Assembly: GCA_947311845.1 (NCBI GenBank)
Contig: CAMZMU010000055.1
Location: 20,888,465 to 20,952,464 of the forward strand
Direction of reading: 5' to 3'
Length of the DNA: 64,000 nt
From: Poa pratensis
Lineage: Eukaryota; Streptophyta; Magnoliopsida; Poales; Poaceae
In this document: positions 33,849 through 45,802 of the stretch, one piece after another
Layout: the number at the start of each line of letters is the position of its first letter
Position numbering within the stretch: position 1 is the first letter of the stretch
Made by a program: the position numbers and the translations under genes
The notes under the pieces: generated by a model
What the model was told of the DNA's origin: nothing
The model's database searches: none
What the model saw: the letters and a program-made list of their open reading frames with translations, nothing else

Positions 33849-35229
33849 TGATACGTCCAAAACGTATCTACTTTTCCGAACACTTTTGCTATTGTTTTCC
33901 TCTAATTTGTGTGATTTGAATGCAACTAACACGGACTAACGCTGTTTTCAGCAGAATTGCCTTGGTGTCTCGTTTTTGTGCAGAAAGTCAAAGTTTAGGA
34001 AAATTCCAGAAAAATTCCAGAAATTCTATTTTTCCAGAAGACCCACGGAGCCAGAAGACGAAGCGAGGAGGGTGCACAGGGGCACCACACGCACCCAGGG
34101 CGGGTGGGCCCTTGCCGCGCCCAGGGGTGGTGTGGCCCCCAGCGCTCCCCTTCGGACTACTTAAAGCCTCTGACCTAAAAACTTCGGGGGATCGACGCTT
34201 TTTCCAGAAACCTTCCAGAGCTCCGCCGCCATCGAAAACCCTATTTCGGGGATCAGAAACTCCGTTCTGGCACCCTGCCGGGACGGGGAATTGGAGGAGA
34301 TCATCGCCATCATCATCACCGCCACCTCTCCATCGACCATCCATGACTCCCCCATCCATGTGTGAGTAATTCCCCGCTGTAGGCTGAGGGGATGGTAGGG
34401 ATTGGATGAGATCATTCATGTAATAGTTGTGAGATTTGTTAGGGCTTGGTGCCTAGTATCCATCGGTAGTACTTTATGTCATTGTTGCAACTTATTATGC
34501 TTAATGCTTGTCACTTAGGGCCCGAGTGCCATGATCTCAGATCTGAACATGTTATTGAATCATGAGAATAATTATTGTTTTGGATCATATCTATAAGTTG
34601 TATACACACGTCACTGTCCGGAACCCGAGGCCCCAAAGTGACAGAAATTGGGATAACCGGAGGGGATGGTTGCGACGTGAGGATCACATGTGTTCACGGA
34701 GTGTTAATGCTTTGCTCCGGTGCTTTATTAAAAGGAGCACCTTAATTACCAGTAGTTTCCCTTGAGGCCCCGCTGCAAACGGGCTGGTAGGACAAAAGAT
34801 GTTGTGCAAGTTTCTCATTGCGAGCACGTACGACTAAATACGGAACACATGCTTATGATTGATTATTACTTGGATACCTTATTATTATTTATCTGCAATT
34901 GCCCTATGTATGACTATTTCATGAATTATCTCATCCATGCAGCGCCCGTTCATCCATCCCTATGCCTACAGTATTTTAATCCTGCTGTCTACTGCAATTA
35001 TTACTGCTGTCTTTATTTTACTGCTGCTATTATTTCACTACTGCTACTGTCATAAAACTGTTGCTACTGATAAACTGTGTCGAGCAAGTCTACTTCCAGG
35101 TGCAGCTGAACTGACAAATCATCTGTCAAGGCTTATAAATATTCTTTGGCTCCCCTTGTGTCGAATCAATAAATTTGGGTTTTACTTCCCTCGAAGACTG
35201 TTGCGATCCCCTATACTTGTGGGTCATCA
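33849..35229 (+). repeat. E2 3' LTR
   Basis: 1381 bp, nearly identical to 25769-27164 apart from a few substitutions (for example CGTATCTAC against CGTATCCAC) and three indels. Confidence 0.95.
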
Positions 35230-35234
35230 AAACC
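35230..35234. repeat. E2 target-site duplication, right (AAACC)
   Basis: Matches 25764-25768. Confidence 0.93.
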
Positions 35235-36745
35235 CCACCGGGAGCCCAACCCCCACGCCTCGATCATCCGTCGTCCTCCGGGGCGGTTGACCGTCGGCAT
35301 CCAATCCGCAGCAGATCAACGAGAGCAGCTGCAAGAGACCCGTTCGAAAAACTTCCGCCGGAGCTGCTGCCCACGATCCTCTCAAAGCTGGACGTGAAAC
35401 AGGCCGCGCGGACCAGCCTTCTGTCGAGCGCATGGAGGAACGCCTGGAAGCTCTCCCCAAAGCTGACCCTCGACATCGTCGCGATATGCGGTGAGGGATA
35501 CAGCTCCTGCAAGCCCGGCGAGGAGCAGTACCGTGCGTACCTTGACAGTGGACGCTACGTGCAGAGGTTCATCGACACCGTCGACACCATAATCGGTCAG
35601 CGCAGCGGCAACGTGGTCGAGCAGTTGGAGCTAAGATTTCGCGATCGACATCTTCCGCAAATTTCCAGCCATCTCGATGCGTGGATACGTTTCGCGGTCT
35701 AGTCGCCGGCGAAGAGTGTGACGCTTCACTTGTGGGAAACACCTTTCGCGTTCTATGGTCGTGATCGGTATGAGCTTCCCTTGCAACTGCTCGACGTCGG
35801 AGGAGGCGTATCCATCCTGCAGCACCTCCATCTTTCCTCTGTATCGCTCAAGATGCCTTCCGACACACAGTCTATTGGTTTTCTAAACCTGAAGAATCTG
35901 GGCCTGCACTTTGTGCCCGTGTCTACAAGTGATTTGCAACATATGCTGTCAAATAGCCCTAATTTGGAGCGTCTAGATCTGAATATGGTTTATCTGGGCG
36001 ATCAACTCACAGTGCATCAGCCCTTGACCCGGCTGCTATGCCTGCATTTGGTTGACTGCGGGGTAACCAGGATAGAACTCGTTGCCAACAAACTCAGAAC
36101 CTTCATATTCAGGGGCATTTCGTGCCTACCACCATCAACCTCGGTGAAACTCCAGGACTTCACAATGTTAATATTCAGTGTTTTAAGTTAACATTGCAAG
36201 ATGTTGTCAGCACATTGCCCGATGCGTTCCACATGGTGCGACGTCTGTCTCTCTGTTGTACCTGTGTACCACCAACGGTTCCCTCGCCACTTGAGAACAC
36301 CTCCAGGTTTTCCCATCTCAGGTATTTAGAAGTGCTATTCTGCATTTACCCTGAACATTCCGATGCCGTCCTCTCCATCGCGTATTTTCTGGAGTCGGCT
36401 CCATTGCTTGAGGAATTAGACGTAAAGTTTGTATCAGCTTCCAAGAATGGTGGTGAAGGACCGCTAAGGAGGTTAGCACATGGTCAGTCCGAGTACAAGC
36501 GTCTGAAGAGCTTGAGAGCTCGTGAATTCACAGGTCAAAAGGATCAACTGGCGCTTATGATACACATTGTAAAAAATGCCCCTGCTCTCGAAATTTTGAC
36601 TATTGATCCAATGAGGGAACATGTTCCAGCTACTATTGATCGAATTGCGGAAGCCGAAACAAGAAGTCTTTCAGATACCCGTCGTAGAGCCATAACATTC
36701 ATCTGTGAGAAACTTTCAGCCAAGACAAAGTTTATTTTTGTATGA
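35235..36745 (+). pseudogene. F-box/LRR/FBD protein, relic 3 (most complete)
   Basis: Coding similarity starts near 35340 with the F-box (LPPELLPTILSKLDVKQAAR). The ATG found in relic 1 is not conserved, because several bases are missing where it should be. The first frame ends at an in-frame TAG (35700-35702) where relic 1 reads FAVSSQA. The LRR part resumes from about 35718 (LQHMLSNSPNLERLDLNM). A further frameshift near 36110 is followed by an open frame to 36745 with the FBD-like end (SAPLLEELDVKF, KNAPALEILTID, final AKTKFIFV). E2 sits directly at the 5' side. Unless a transcript uses another start, it is a pseudogene. Confidence 0.9.
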
Positions 36746-37154
36746 GATTATTTTATGTGTGGCTACTGGTGCAGGAGACATTACTACCAATGAAACATTC
36801 ATTAATCATTTTGGTGACCAAGCTCAACACAGTAGTAGTAGTGTTCACTTCTCGTGTAGTAAAGCCAAAATGTCCAATGTGCTATTGCTGTAGAATAGTG
36901 CCGCTGTTGGCTGGCTGAGGCATGTGCTTACTGCTACGATCCTAACCGAATCAACACTGAACAAAAACAAAGTTTCCTTCCTTAGTCTCACTAATCAGCT
37001 CGATCTATCGAATAACCGTTGGAGTATATTTTTTAAAGACATCAAAAGATTTGTCTTTTCGTTGATTAAGAGGGATAAACAAGAGGAATCAAGTTACAAG
37101 GCGCGGAGCGACATCGGATTAACTATTAGAGTATGGGTGTTGCTAATAATCACA
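36746..37154. other. 3' flank of F-box relic 3
   Basis: Resembles the flank of relic 2 (TTCACTTCTCGTGTA, CCAATGTGCTATT). No gene seen; ends at the start of segment A'. Confidence 0.6.
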
Positions 37155-37994
37155 GGGGAACTCTTACCCAACTAATTTGGACACACAAAACAATATCGGC
37201 GAGATCATCTCCGCCTTTAACTTTATGCTTTTTTAATGATTCAACTAAAAGTATTGGACCTTTCTATTAATTCAACACAACTTTCTAGTAATAATCACTT
37301 GACTTCCGACATTTTTTGAACTTCTTGTGGAAAATCTAGGTACTTCCAACAATTCTTGTGAACTTTAAATTTTTAAGAGGATCTCCCATCATTTTTCTAG
37401 AACCGTCGAAGTTTCAAAATCTAGATCTCCACTTTCATAATTGGAAAGAAGCCTTACGAATGGTAAAAGTCTTTAAAAAAATTCAGAAAGCATTTTCAAA
37501 ATCAGAATAGAGGGTTTCGAAAATAAATAGATCAAAACCTTGTGTAAACTCCCAAAATATTAGCTTCTCCTAATGAGAAGAAAAATGAACTTAGTAGATT
37601 GTAATGTATCAGCCTGTCACCAGAGGTACTATGCAGATTTATCGGGCAATAATTCGCCGAGCAATTTCTACACTAGAGTGGAGGCCCTCTACAAGCTTTG
37701 GAGCACACCTTAGTTAATAATAGGAACAAACATATACACATTATCATGTCATCCTATAGTCCAAGAGTTGCTATTACTTGAGTAAACTCTAGTAAAAAAA
37801 ATCAAGACCGGAGGGGGGACTCCACCCCGGCTTTGTCATTAAGGTAGAAGTGAGGACTCGAACCCGGGACCTGGCCCTTATGCGCTCATGCACGGCTACC
37901 ACTAGTCCACGGAAGAGTTCTCGAGTAAACTCTAGTAGAAATTCCTGATTCTACAACACATACTTTTGAGCTGGATAAGAAAAGATACAAATAC
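37155..37994 (+). repeat. Duplicated segment A', right copy
   Basis: Nearly identical to 15682-16521, including the SINE at 37795-37922. After GATACAAATAC the match to the left locus stops. Confidence 0.93.
37795..37922 (-). mobile_element. tRNA-derived SINE with T-tail, right copy
   Basis: Same 128-bp insertion as 16322-16449, with the same 15-bp target duplication (37780-37794, 37923-37937). Confidence 0.88.
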
Positions 37995-39455
37995 TTACCA
38001 ATGATGGATTCATTGCAGTTATGGTCGACCAATTAGTTAAAATCATAGATAAGATAAAATTAACATGCTAAATAAACCGATGGTGTGCATAGGTTGCATA
38101 AACATAAGTTATGCATGTTGCACATATAAACCTTTTAGAAAAAAGTAATCTCGAATAATCATTGAAAACAATTGGATGAAAAATGCCTTGGTTCGTTGAA
38201 ACAATTAAGAACAAAAATAATTGTGTTATTTGACTTGCACATGATTTAATTGTGTAATTACATCACGAGATGGTGTGGAGCTTATCAATCATACGGTTAA
38301 AAAGTATGATGTGAATTGTTGGATTGTTAAAATAATGGACGATGAGACACATTACATGTAGAGGCAGACAAGGGATGATATTGGACAATTGCGTGGCTAA
38401 AATAATGGATGCTAATAATTAAATGTTAGCGTGATGAGGTGGACAATTAGATGGTTGGAAGGATGAATGAGATGGAGAATTGGATAGTCGAAAGGATGGA
38501 CGATGCAAATAGCTCGCATGTTGAGATAGACTATTATAAATGCATTTTAGTGGGTTCTGCATTATAAGATACTATTAGAAGATAATAGAATGATATCCCA
38601 CGCATTGTAGCGAACATTTCTTTATAAAAACTATTATGGTATAAGATGCATGAAATATGAAATTGTCTAGATGAACACCCAAGATTTATTGGTGACAATA
38701 GTTGAGAGGCTAAGTGTCCAATTAACTTTATCCTCCACGCAAATTAGTTAAAACCGTGGATATGCACAGTTTTGTTAGAGACATAGGGGAGTGCGTCTCT
38801 ATTAAAATATATATCAAAATGTCTCCGCTGCACATTTTTGTTGTAGTGATGATGAAATTAACAAGCTAAAAAATGTTGAGATGTACGCGTGAAATTTTGT
38901 TTGAAATATTTTGACATTCCAATTTTTTTTCTGGTGACAGGCCAATGTGAATTTCTCTTTGCTTTATAAGATTGTAGACATAGATACAGATTACTACAAA
39001 ACAAGAATTGAATGGGCGGGTTGAGTACACATACCAATCATAGCATGTATGTCACTGATGACCGATAGAGTCCTACGTCAGTCTCGTGACGATAGTGCAA
39101 CAGCTATCCCGTGACTGGTTCATAATAGACTTAGACTTGAGTGCAGATTGACACACGTAGGACAAACGCGGTAGTCAAACTCAGGACTTCTGCAAAAGCG
39201 ATTCATCATATTAGCCGCAGATCACGTAAGTTGAAAAGAAGCAACTTTGCTACTGTGAACAAGCCAAAAGAAAAGAGTGGCCACCAAAGAAGCAACTTTG
39301 CTACTGTGATTGACTACCCATTAGCCGCCGATCACGTAAGTTGAAAAGAAGGTAACTAAAAACACAAACAGCACGTGGCAAAACAAGCAAGCTAAGCTCA
39401 TGCGTGCATCGTCAAGTACATAAACATGAGCAGAGGCTGCAGTTGCGTTATTACT
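37995..39455. other. Upstream region of P450 copy 2
   Basis: AT-rich, no gene seen up to about 39100. At 39208-39345 a stretch (ATCACGTAAGTTGAAAAGAAG and GAAGCAACTTTGCTACTGTGA) is repeated in part within 100 bp. The P450 promoter should lie in the last few hundred bases; no clear TATA box was assigned. Confidence 0.45.
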
Positions 39456-40974
39456 ATGCAGACAATGGACGTGTCGTCGCATCTTGCATTCTTGCATTCG
39501 CCCCTCGTCGTCGTCGTCATCACCATTTTTGTGCTCATCATCTCCTTCATCCTCTTCTTCACCAAGAAGTCGCGTCCATTCAGCAGCAATGGCGGCAGAA
39601 GGTTGCCTCCGTCACCGTGGGGTCTTCCGATCCTCGGCCACCTCCCACTCCTTGGATCCCTACCGCATAGGAAGCTCCGGTCTCTGGCGCAGGTGCACGG
39701 TCCGGTCATGCTCTTGCGCCTCGGCGGCGTGCCCACCGTGGTGGCCTCCTCGGCGGCCGCGGCGCACGAGGCCATGAAGACCCGCGACTCGGCCTTCGCC
39801 AGCCGTCCCCCGGTGCGGATGGCGGAGCGCATTTTGTACGGCCGCGACATGGCCTTCGCCCCCTCCGGGGAGTACTGGCGCCAGGCGCGCCGCGTCTGCG
39901 TGCTGCACCTCCTCGGCGCTCGCCGCGTCGCCTCATTCCGCCGCGTCCGTGAGCAGGAGGCCGCCGCGCTGCTCGACCGCGTCCGACGTGTCTCGGCTGG
40001 CTCACGGCCTTACGATAGCGTCGTGGTGAACCTGACGCACGAGCTCATCTCCTACGCCAACGCCATTATCTCGCGGGCCGCGTTCGGCGACAACGGCGGG
40101 TACGGCATCGGCGGCGACGGACTGATGGATGTGTTCTCGGACTTCGAGGAGCTACTGGGGACGGTCACGATGGGAGAGTTCGTGCCGTGGCTGGCGTGGG
40201 TGGACACGCTGATGGGGCTAGACGCCAAGGTGGCGCGGACGTGCAAGGTACTGGACGAGTTGCTCGAGCGGGTCATCGCGGACCACCGCCAGCAGCGTCT
40301 CGGCGGAGGACGGCTTGTTGGCGACGGCGAGGAAGATCACAGGGACTTCGTGGAAGTGTTGTTGGACGTGAGCGAGGCGGGAGAGGACGCCGGAGGTATC
40401 GAGTTCGACACCATCGCCATCAAGGCCATTGTCCTGGTACGTGACGTTGTCCCTTTCCTGTTTTGCTTGGATTTCAATCATTCACGGTCAATGAAACCAG
40501 ATTCTGATCAATAATAAAGGATTATTGGTCAAAACAAAAGAGAGGTAGGTTTAGTGAGTATGCCCCACAAGTTCAGAGTACACCAAAGTATTCCAATGAA
40601 CTTATTACTTTATGACTTCTTTTTCTAGAACCATGTAACTTCATGTCTTTATATATGTGTGCATAATGGGACAAAAGACGTGGGAGCGCGCCGAGGAGTT
40701 CGTGCCGGAGCGGTTCATGGATGGCCCGACGGAGTACAGAGTGCGACATGACGACTTCAGGGCGGTGCCGTTCGGCGCTGGGAGGAGGGGGTGCCCCGGT
40801 GTTGGGTTCGCCTCGCCGTCGATCGAGCTGGCACTCGCGAGTATCCTGTACCATTTTGACTGGGAGCTGCCGGCGGAGGCCGGGGCGTCGAAGCTGGACA
40901 TGGGTGAGCTCTATGGGTTGTCTGTGCGTCTCAAGGCCACCCTGTGTCTCGTTGCTAAGCCGTGGTCTCCTTGA
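39456..40974 (+). pseudogene. Cytochrome P450 (CYP71-type), internally deleted relic
   Basis: Exon 1 (39456-40436) is open and complete-looking. It has an N-terminal hydrophobic anchor (residues 15-37), a basic stretch, the proline hinge LPPSPWGLPILGHL, the WRQARR C-helix motif and a normal donor GTACGT at 40437. The intron then runs to about 40664. Where exon 2 should begin, the acceptor TGTGCAG is lost. About 340 bp (the equivalent of 698-1036, with the oxygen-binding I-helix and the ExxR motif) are missing, replaced by a short unrelated stretch. Coding similarity resumes near 40680 with WERAEEFVPERF, the intact heme loop FGAGRRGCPG and the stop at 40972-40974. Without I-helix and ExxR it cannot be a working P450. 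An alternative ATG start lies at 39465. Confidence 0.9.
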
Positions 40975-41929
40975 TAGTCATCGTGGTGCTCGTGGTCAGT
41001 GGCTGAGCTATGTACAGCTCAGGGGGCCGCCCCAACCCCATTAAGGGGACATTTAAATTGTCTATCTTGGCATGCAAGTTATCCATATCACTTACTATTT
41101 TAGCCAATCAATTATCCATGTCATCCTGACTAACATCTATTATTGGTTGTATACATTTACATGCAACATATCCACATCATCAATTGTCTTAAACCATACA
41201 ATTGTCCATGTGACCAATTTTTTCGACACAACATACCTCTTTACTCATTAATAATGAAAATTTCATCATCAACCAAAAGAGATAATATGTTTGGAGTGGA
41301 TTGTTGTCAAATGCACAACCATTTCACGTCAATTAAATTTAGTCTCTCAATTATAATTGAATCTCTCATACTTTCAGGATGACTTATTTTTCAAAAAAAA
41401 AGGGATTTGTTGTCAACTTCGTATTCATGTGTTTTGTAACTTTATTTACATATTAAAGTTTCTAAAGAGATTCCCGACACAAGGCGCGGGGTATTGTATC
41501 CCACTAGAGGATGATTTAATTGTTTCTATCTTAACATGTAAATTATCCAAATACCCGATATTTTAGCCAACAAATTGTGCATGTCATCCCACTAACATTT
41601 CTTAATAATACTTTTTTTTCAGGTACTAATATTCCCCGTGGGCATGGTGGTTCGGCTCAAATGCACAATACTCGCCGGGTGATTGAGCTTTAACACCGTA
41701 GTAGTGCGTTGCTTAACAAGTTCATTTCAGGATGTATAGCTAAGCTAGGCACCCACACTACCGCATTCCATATCACCTAGATCAGATATCTCTAAAACTA
41801 ATATCGCCTACGTGCTCGAGGAGGTGAAGCACACTCTCCATTGCCCAAGCACTCACTCCTGACAAGTGAGGAACTAGGAGCACACCGAGCGGCACGACAC
41901 CAAGGAGGGAGGAGATGGGGAGCTCATTG
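40975..41929. other. Downstream of P450 copy 2; shared repeat, no gene
   Basis: 41033-41240 is nearly identical to 12492-12690 (CCCCATTAAGGGGACATTTA to TTTTTTCGACACAACATACC). A related but diverged phrase recurs near 41510-41610, suggesting a dispersed repeat. The rest is unassigned. Confidence 0.6.
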
Positions 41930-42659
41930 AGCAACCTCTCTTCTTCCATCTAATACATGAGTACACTTTAGATATTTCGTAACTCACGGTTGTAATAGTG
42001 TATCATGTAAATATAAAATGAATATTCTAATGCAAAAACAGTTTATCAAGCTTTACTACCAATAACTTTTCAGACTATAGTATGTTGGCTCATCAAAATT
42101 ATCTTGTTTGGTTCATGAAGTAAAAGTATCCATTTATTGCGAATAAAGTTTATGTACTATATGTAGTTGAATCGTTGATGATAGAGTCAGTTAACAGTTA
42201 GTTACTTTCTAAGCCTACTCTCGATTATAAATAGTGGCTTCTGTATCGGAGAAAAAGAAGAAAAATCAATTCTACCGTACTTCTAGACAGTGGAATCGAT
42301 GCTTGCTGTAGGAACTATCGCTTAGGATGCATCAGGAGACCGAGTTGAAATAGGAAGGAAATCTTAAGCTCGTCATTGCTGTTTTTTCTAGGTAGAGAAT
42401 TGAGTGGATGTAGAGCCATGTTACATATGAAACAAGAGGCCTATTTCGCTACCTAGGCCTTTGCTGATTATGGTTCAGAAGCTAGGCCTTGATGTAAGGT
42501 TTTATGTTTATTTACGGTACCATGTACTCCACTCACGGAGGTTGAAATGCAAACCAAATCTAACCATTGAGAAACGAAACAACATAATTCTCAACAATCA
42601 ACTCAAATTGGTCCTGTGGAATAGATTCTGCTAGTCAATGGCTAGATTTGGTTTGCACC
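41930..42659 (+). repeat. Duplicated segment C', right copy
   Basis: Nearly identical to 19139-19880, with the inverted-repeat element at about 42549-42656. The boundary with F-box relic 4 is at about 42660. Confidence 0.92.
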
Positions 42660-43165
42660 GACTGTCGTTGTGTTGTAGTACTTATTTACTACCAGAGTTT
42701 CCCTTCGACTAGAGAATAGAGCCAGTTTTCTCATCTGAGGCATCTTCAATTGATTTTTAATATCCGTGCTAAACATGCCAAAAATATCCTCTCTATTGCG
42801 TATTTTCTCGAGTCTGCTCCGTTGCTTGAGGAATTGGACATGCATTATATTTGCCTCTTAGGAGAATGGTGTTGAAGGACCTCTTAGGAGATTTACCACA
42901 TGGCCAGTTGAAATACAAGTACTTGAAGAGCGTGAGAGTTGTGAATTCATAGGTCAAAAGAGCCAAGTAGAACTTTTGGTACATATTGTGGAAAATGTTC
43001 GTGCTATACAGATTTTGACTATAGATCCAAGACTGTAGCACATTCCGGAAGATATTTTAATCAAGTTACAAAAGATGAAAAAAGAACTCTCTCTAAGATC
43101 CGTCGAATGGCGACGACATTTATTGGTGGAAGCTTTTAGCCAAGACAAAATTGATTGTTGTATGA
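42660..43165 (+). pseudogene. F-box FBD-region fragment, relic 4
   Basis: Homologous to the 3' third of relic 1: ACTGTCGTTGTGTTGTA..., then ESAPLLEELD-like, GPLRRFTT-like and NVRAIQILTID-like phrases in shifting frames. It ends GATTGTTGTATGA near 43165, with the same 3' flank style as relic 1 (GGTAACAATAGAAATGCA). Many indels and stops. No F-box or LRR part remains. It is closer to relic 1 than to relics 2 and 3. Confidence 0.85.
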
Positions 43166-43597
43166 CACTGTGTTTATGCATATGGTTTGGTGTGGAAGAC
43201 TCGGTAACAATAGAAATGCATAATGAGGTCTGTTTTGTTTTTTTCTGTTAATTTTGCTGTAAATTCACTCTCCATTTGGTTTTAGCAATTTTAGTAAAGG
43301 AAGAATTACTTGAAGTGGTGGATTTCTGTCCCGCAATCATAGATGATACGGACTGATAAATTAGGCACTCAAAGGTTTCATGCTATTCACTCCCGGACGC
43401 TACAAAGTCGCTGAGCCGCACAGGGCTAGCTTGCGCGCGCGCGATGGAATCATTTCCGTCGATCGGTTTCTGACAGCGCGTTTCGGTATCTGACAGCGCG
43501 TTTTTGCTAATTAAGGCAAGTTCCGTTCTCGCGCGCGACCAATTCTGGCACGCTGACTTTTCCGTGCCTGCTCCACTATGCCCTTTCTTCACGCTAC
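43166..43597. other. Spacer, no gene seen
   Basis: Contains a small direct repeat around TTCGGTATCTGACAGCGCG / GTTTCTGACAGCGCG (43465-43500) and short GC-rich stretches. Nothing recognised. Confidence 0.5.
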
Positions 43598-43611
43598 AAG
43601 CAGGCTGCCAG

Positions 43612-44730
43612 TTTCACCGTCCGGTCATGGAAGTTCGAGAAAACGGGAAATTTCACCGTCCGGTCAGCATATAGGGCCCTGAGTAACCAGAAACGGAATG
43701 TCAATGCTCATATGGAGTCGTCGCGTGGTGTGGGCGAGAACTGGAAGAAACTTTGGGGACTCCAGATTCCACCCAAGGTCCGGAATTTCTGGTGGCGGGT
43801 AATTAAAAAGTTTGTACCCTGCCGCGCTGTTTTGAAGGATCGACATGTTGAACCAATTCCTTTTTGCGAGGACTGCGGGCGAGATGAAACTATTGCACAT
43901 GCTTTGTTTGAGTGCAATTGGGCTCAGCTATTCTGGAAGGAGGTCAAGAATTTAACGTGTATAAAGCTTCCCGCTCTTCGATCATATGACTGGCCTATTG
44001 ATCTAGTCACAGGTAAAATGGTTCCAACACAAGACATTGTTGTAATCTTGTGCGGATGCTGGGCGGTCTGGACTGAAAGGAACAACAGGCGTCATGGTGA
44101 AGTTCATAGAACTGTGGCTGCTTTAGTTCGGTGGGCAGTAGACATGGCTCATGACTTAGCTTCTGTGGGACGATCCAAAAAGAAGACGCTCCCTATATCA
44201 CGGGTATCTTGGCGACCACCAGATGATGGGGTAATCAAGATAAACGTGGATGCAGGGTATTGGGAGCATAGCGGACAAGGATCGACGGGTTCGGTTGTGA
44301 GAGATAACTCAGGTGCTCTCATCCGAGCTCAGGCAATCTGGTATGAACATGCTCATAGTGCCAGAATGATGGAGGCCATTGCGATTCGTGATGGTATTCA
44401 GCTGGCAGCTAACCTTGGCCACCGAAATATAATTCTGGAATCTGATGCGGAAGCGGTGGTCAAACTGGTGAATTCTCTTGATTATGATAGAGCTGATCTG
44501 GCACCAGTGTGTCAGGAAATTACAGAGATTAGTAAGAGCTTTATAAGCTTCGCGTTAGTGCATGTTGGGCGAGAAGCAAACGAGGCTGCCCATCGGTGTG
44601 CTAAGCAGGCTAGTGAGGATAGAAGGAGATGTATTTGGGTAAACTTTTTGCCTAGTTTCCTTCAGAGCTGTATCCACATCAATTGTAAGCCTCATGTCTA
44701 ATATATAAAGCTATTTAGTTGCAAAAAAAA
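43612..44730 (+). mobile_element. 5'-truncated LINE (L1-type) with poly-A tail
   Basis: Flanked by AGCAGGCTGCCAG (43599-43611, 44731-44743) and ending in GC followed by eight or more A. This is the signature of target-primed reverse transcription with 5' truncation. It carries only the C-terminal part of ORF2. Confidence 0.92.
43613..44701 (+). pseudogene. LINE ORF2 C-terminus: zinc-binding domain and RNase H
   Basis: The frame is open from the truncation point to the stop (about 362 codons). The start (FTVRSWKFEKTGNFTVRSAY) contains a 46-bp-spaced internal repeat. The RT-associated zinc-binding domain follows (KLWGLQIPPKVRNFWWRV, then CEDCGRDETIAHALFEC). The C-terminal 160 residues form an RNase H-like domain with candidate acidic residues in INVDAGY, MMEAIAIRDG and LESDAEAVV and a final REANEAAH. 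An RNase H tail is typical of plant L1 elements. No reverse transcriptase catalytic core is present, so it cannot move itself. The lack of stop codons suggests recent arrival. Confidence 0.88.
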
Positions 44731-44743
44731 AGCAGGCTGCCAG

Positions 44744-45622
44744 GCTGGATTTCGCACCTGATCTATTCCCTTTTACATGCCACGCTTTTTTTGTACAGGA
44801 ACATATTAGAATTTTACTATTCCCTTTTTTCTGAACATTCGGAATCAAAACTATTCCCTTTTTGCTGCAAGACAGGAATATATTAGATTTTTACTAGCAA
44901 AACAACCCTATCAGTCAAAATTAATTCCATTTTTGGTCTAGTGATATTTTAAGGTAAAATAAAATAAATTTTTGACGAAAAAGACCACTTCAACGAGTGC
45001 ATTGTCAAAAAGGACCACCTCTCAAAACAATTGTCAAAAAGGACCACATGCACTGTGGCGGCATATGCGCCAGGCGACACGTGTCCCATGCCGCCACTGT
45101 TGGAGGCGGCACGACCTGCCGCCACGGGTCGAGGCGGCCTTTTCCTAGTATGGGAAACAACTGGCGAGGGAAACGGAATACCTGATGTCTTGGTCCCAGC
45201 CGCCGCCGCAGCCGAAGGCGACACGCTGCGTGGCGACAGACTGTTGCGGCGCTGATTGCCATGGACTGACGGGCTGCATGTACGCGGTTGAGGAAAGCGA
45301 CAAGAGATTATCTTTGTGTTCCCAGCGGAGTAGTTGATAAGGAAAGATCTTTGCCATGTCAAAAAGAAAAAATCTTTGCGTTCCCAGCTAGCTAGCTCTC
45401 ATTACGATCACAGGTTGAGTGGTAAGTCGATTCAAATTAAAATGTACACGAAAAATGTGTGTATCGATGAATAAGTTCCATTTCCATACTCAGTTTCAAA
45501 TTTTGCTATGTATAACTTCTCAATTTCGAACCAGTGTACGAAACTTTTTTAGACGAATTCTGTCAAATCCGTCGCGCTCGGTTGACGGTTTAAAATATCC
45601 TTGTACGAACAGGTTCATCTTG
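44744..45622. other. Spacer with a GACCAC/TTGTCAAAAAG repeat
   Basis: 44970-45060 repeats GTCAAAAAGGACCACCTCT-type phrases and continues into a GC-rich part (GGCGACACGTGTC). The inverse of the same phrases lies at 17100-17260 and 51310-51440. It may be the terminus of an unnamed repeat family. No gene. Confidence 0.5.
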
Positions 45623-45802
45623 ACGTATCGCACAACTTTCATGTTATAATTTTTCCGTTTCATGCAATCTAGTCGCACTATAAAGGTGTACATAGCTCAG
45701 TACACGACTGGTATATGACATCCGAAACAGAAATATTACAAAATAAAAATTGTGCGAAAAAATGGAGATGTATTTGCTTGTAAAAGGATACTAGTTGTAT
45801 TT

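Larger units (their letters stand above)
25769..35229 (+). mobile_element. Complete non-autonomous gypsy-type LTR retrotransposon E2
   Basis: The element is 9461 bp with LTRs 25769-27164 and 33849-35229 (TGATACGTCC ... GGGTCATCA) and target duplication AAACC (25764-25768, 35230-35234). Order on the plus strand: LTR, primer site, gag, aspartic protease, a second ORF region, non-coding tail, purine tract, LTR. There is no reverse transcriptase, RNase H or integrase. The LTRs differ by a few substitutions and three small indels, so insertion is recent, yet the internal ORFs carry frameshifts. It was probably moved in trans. It lies immediately before F-box relic 3. Confidence 0.95.
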
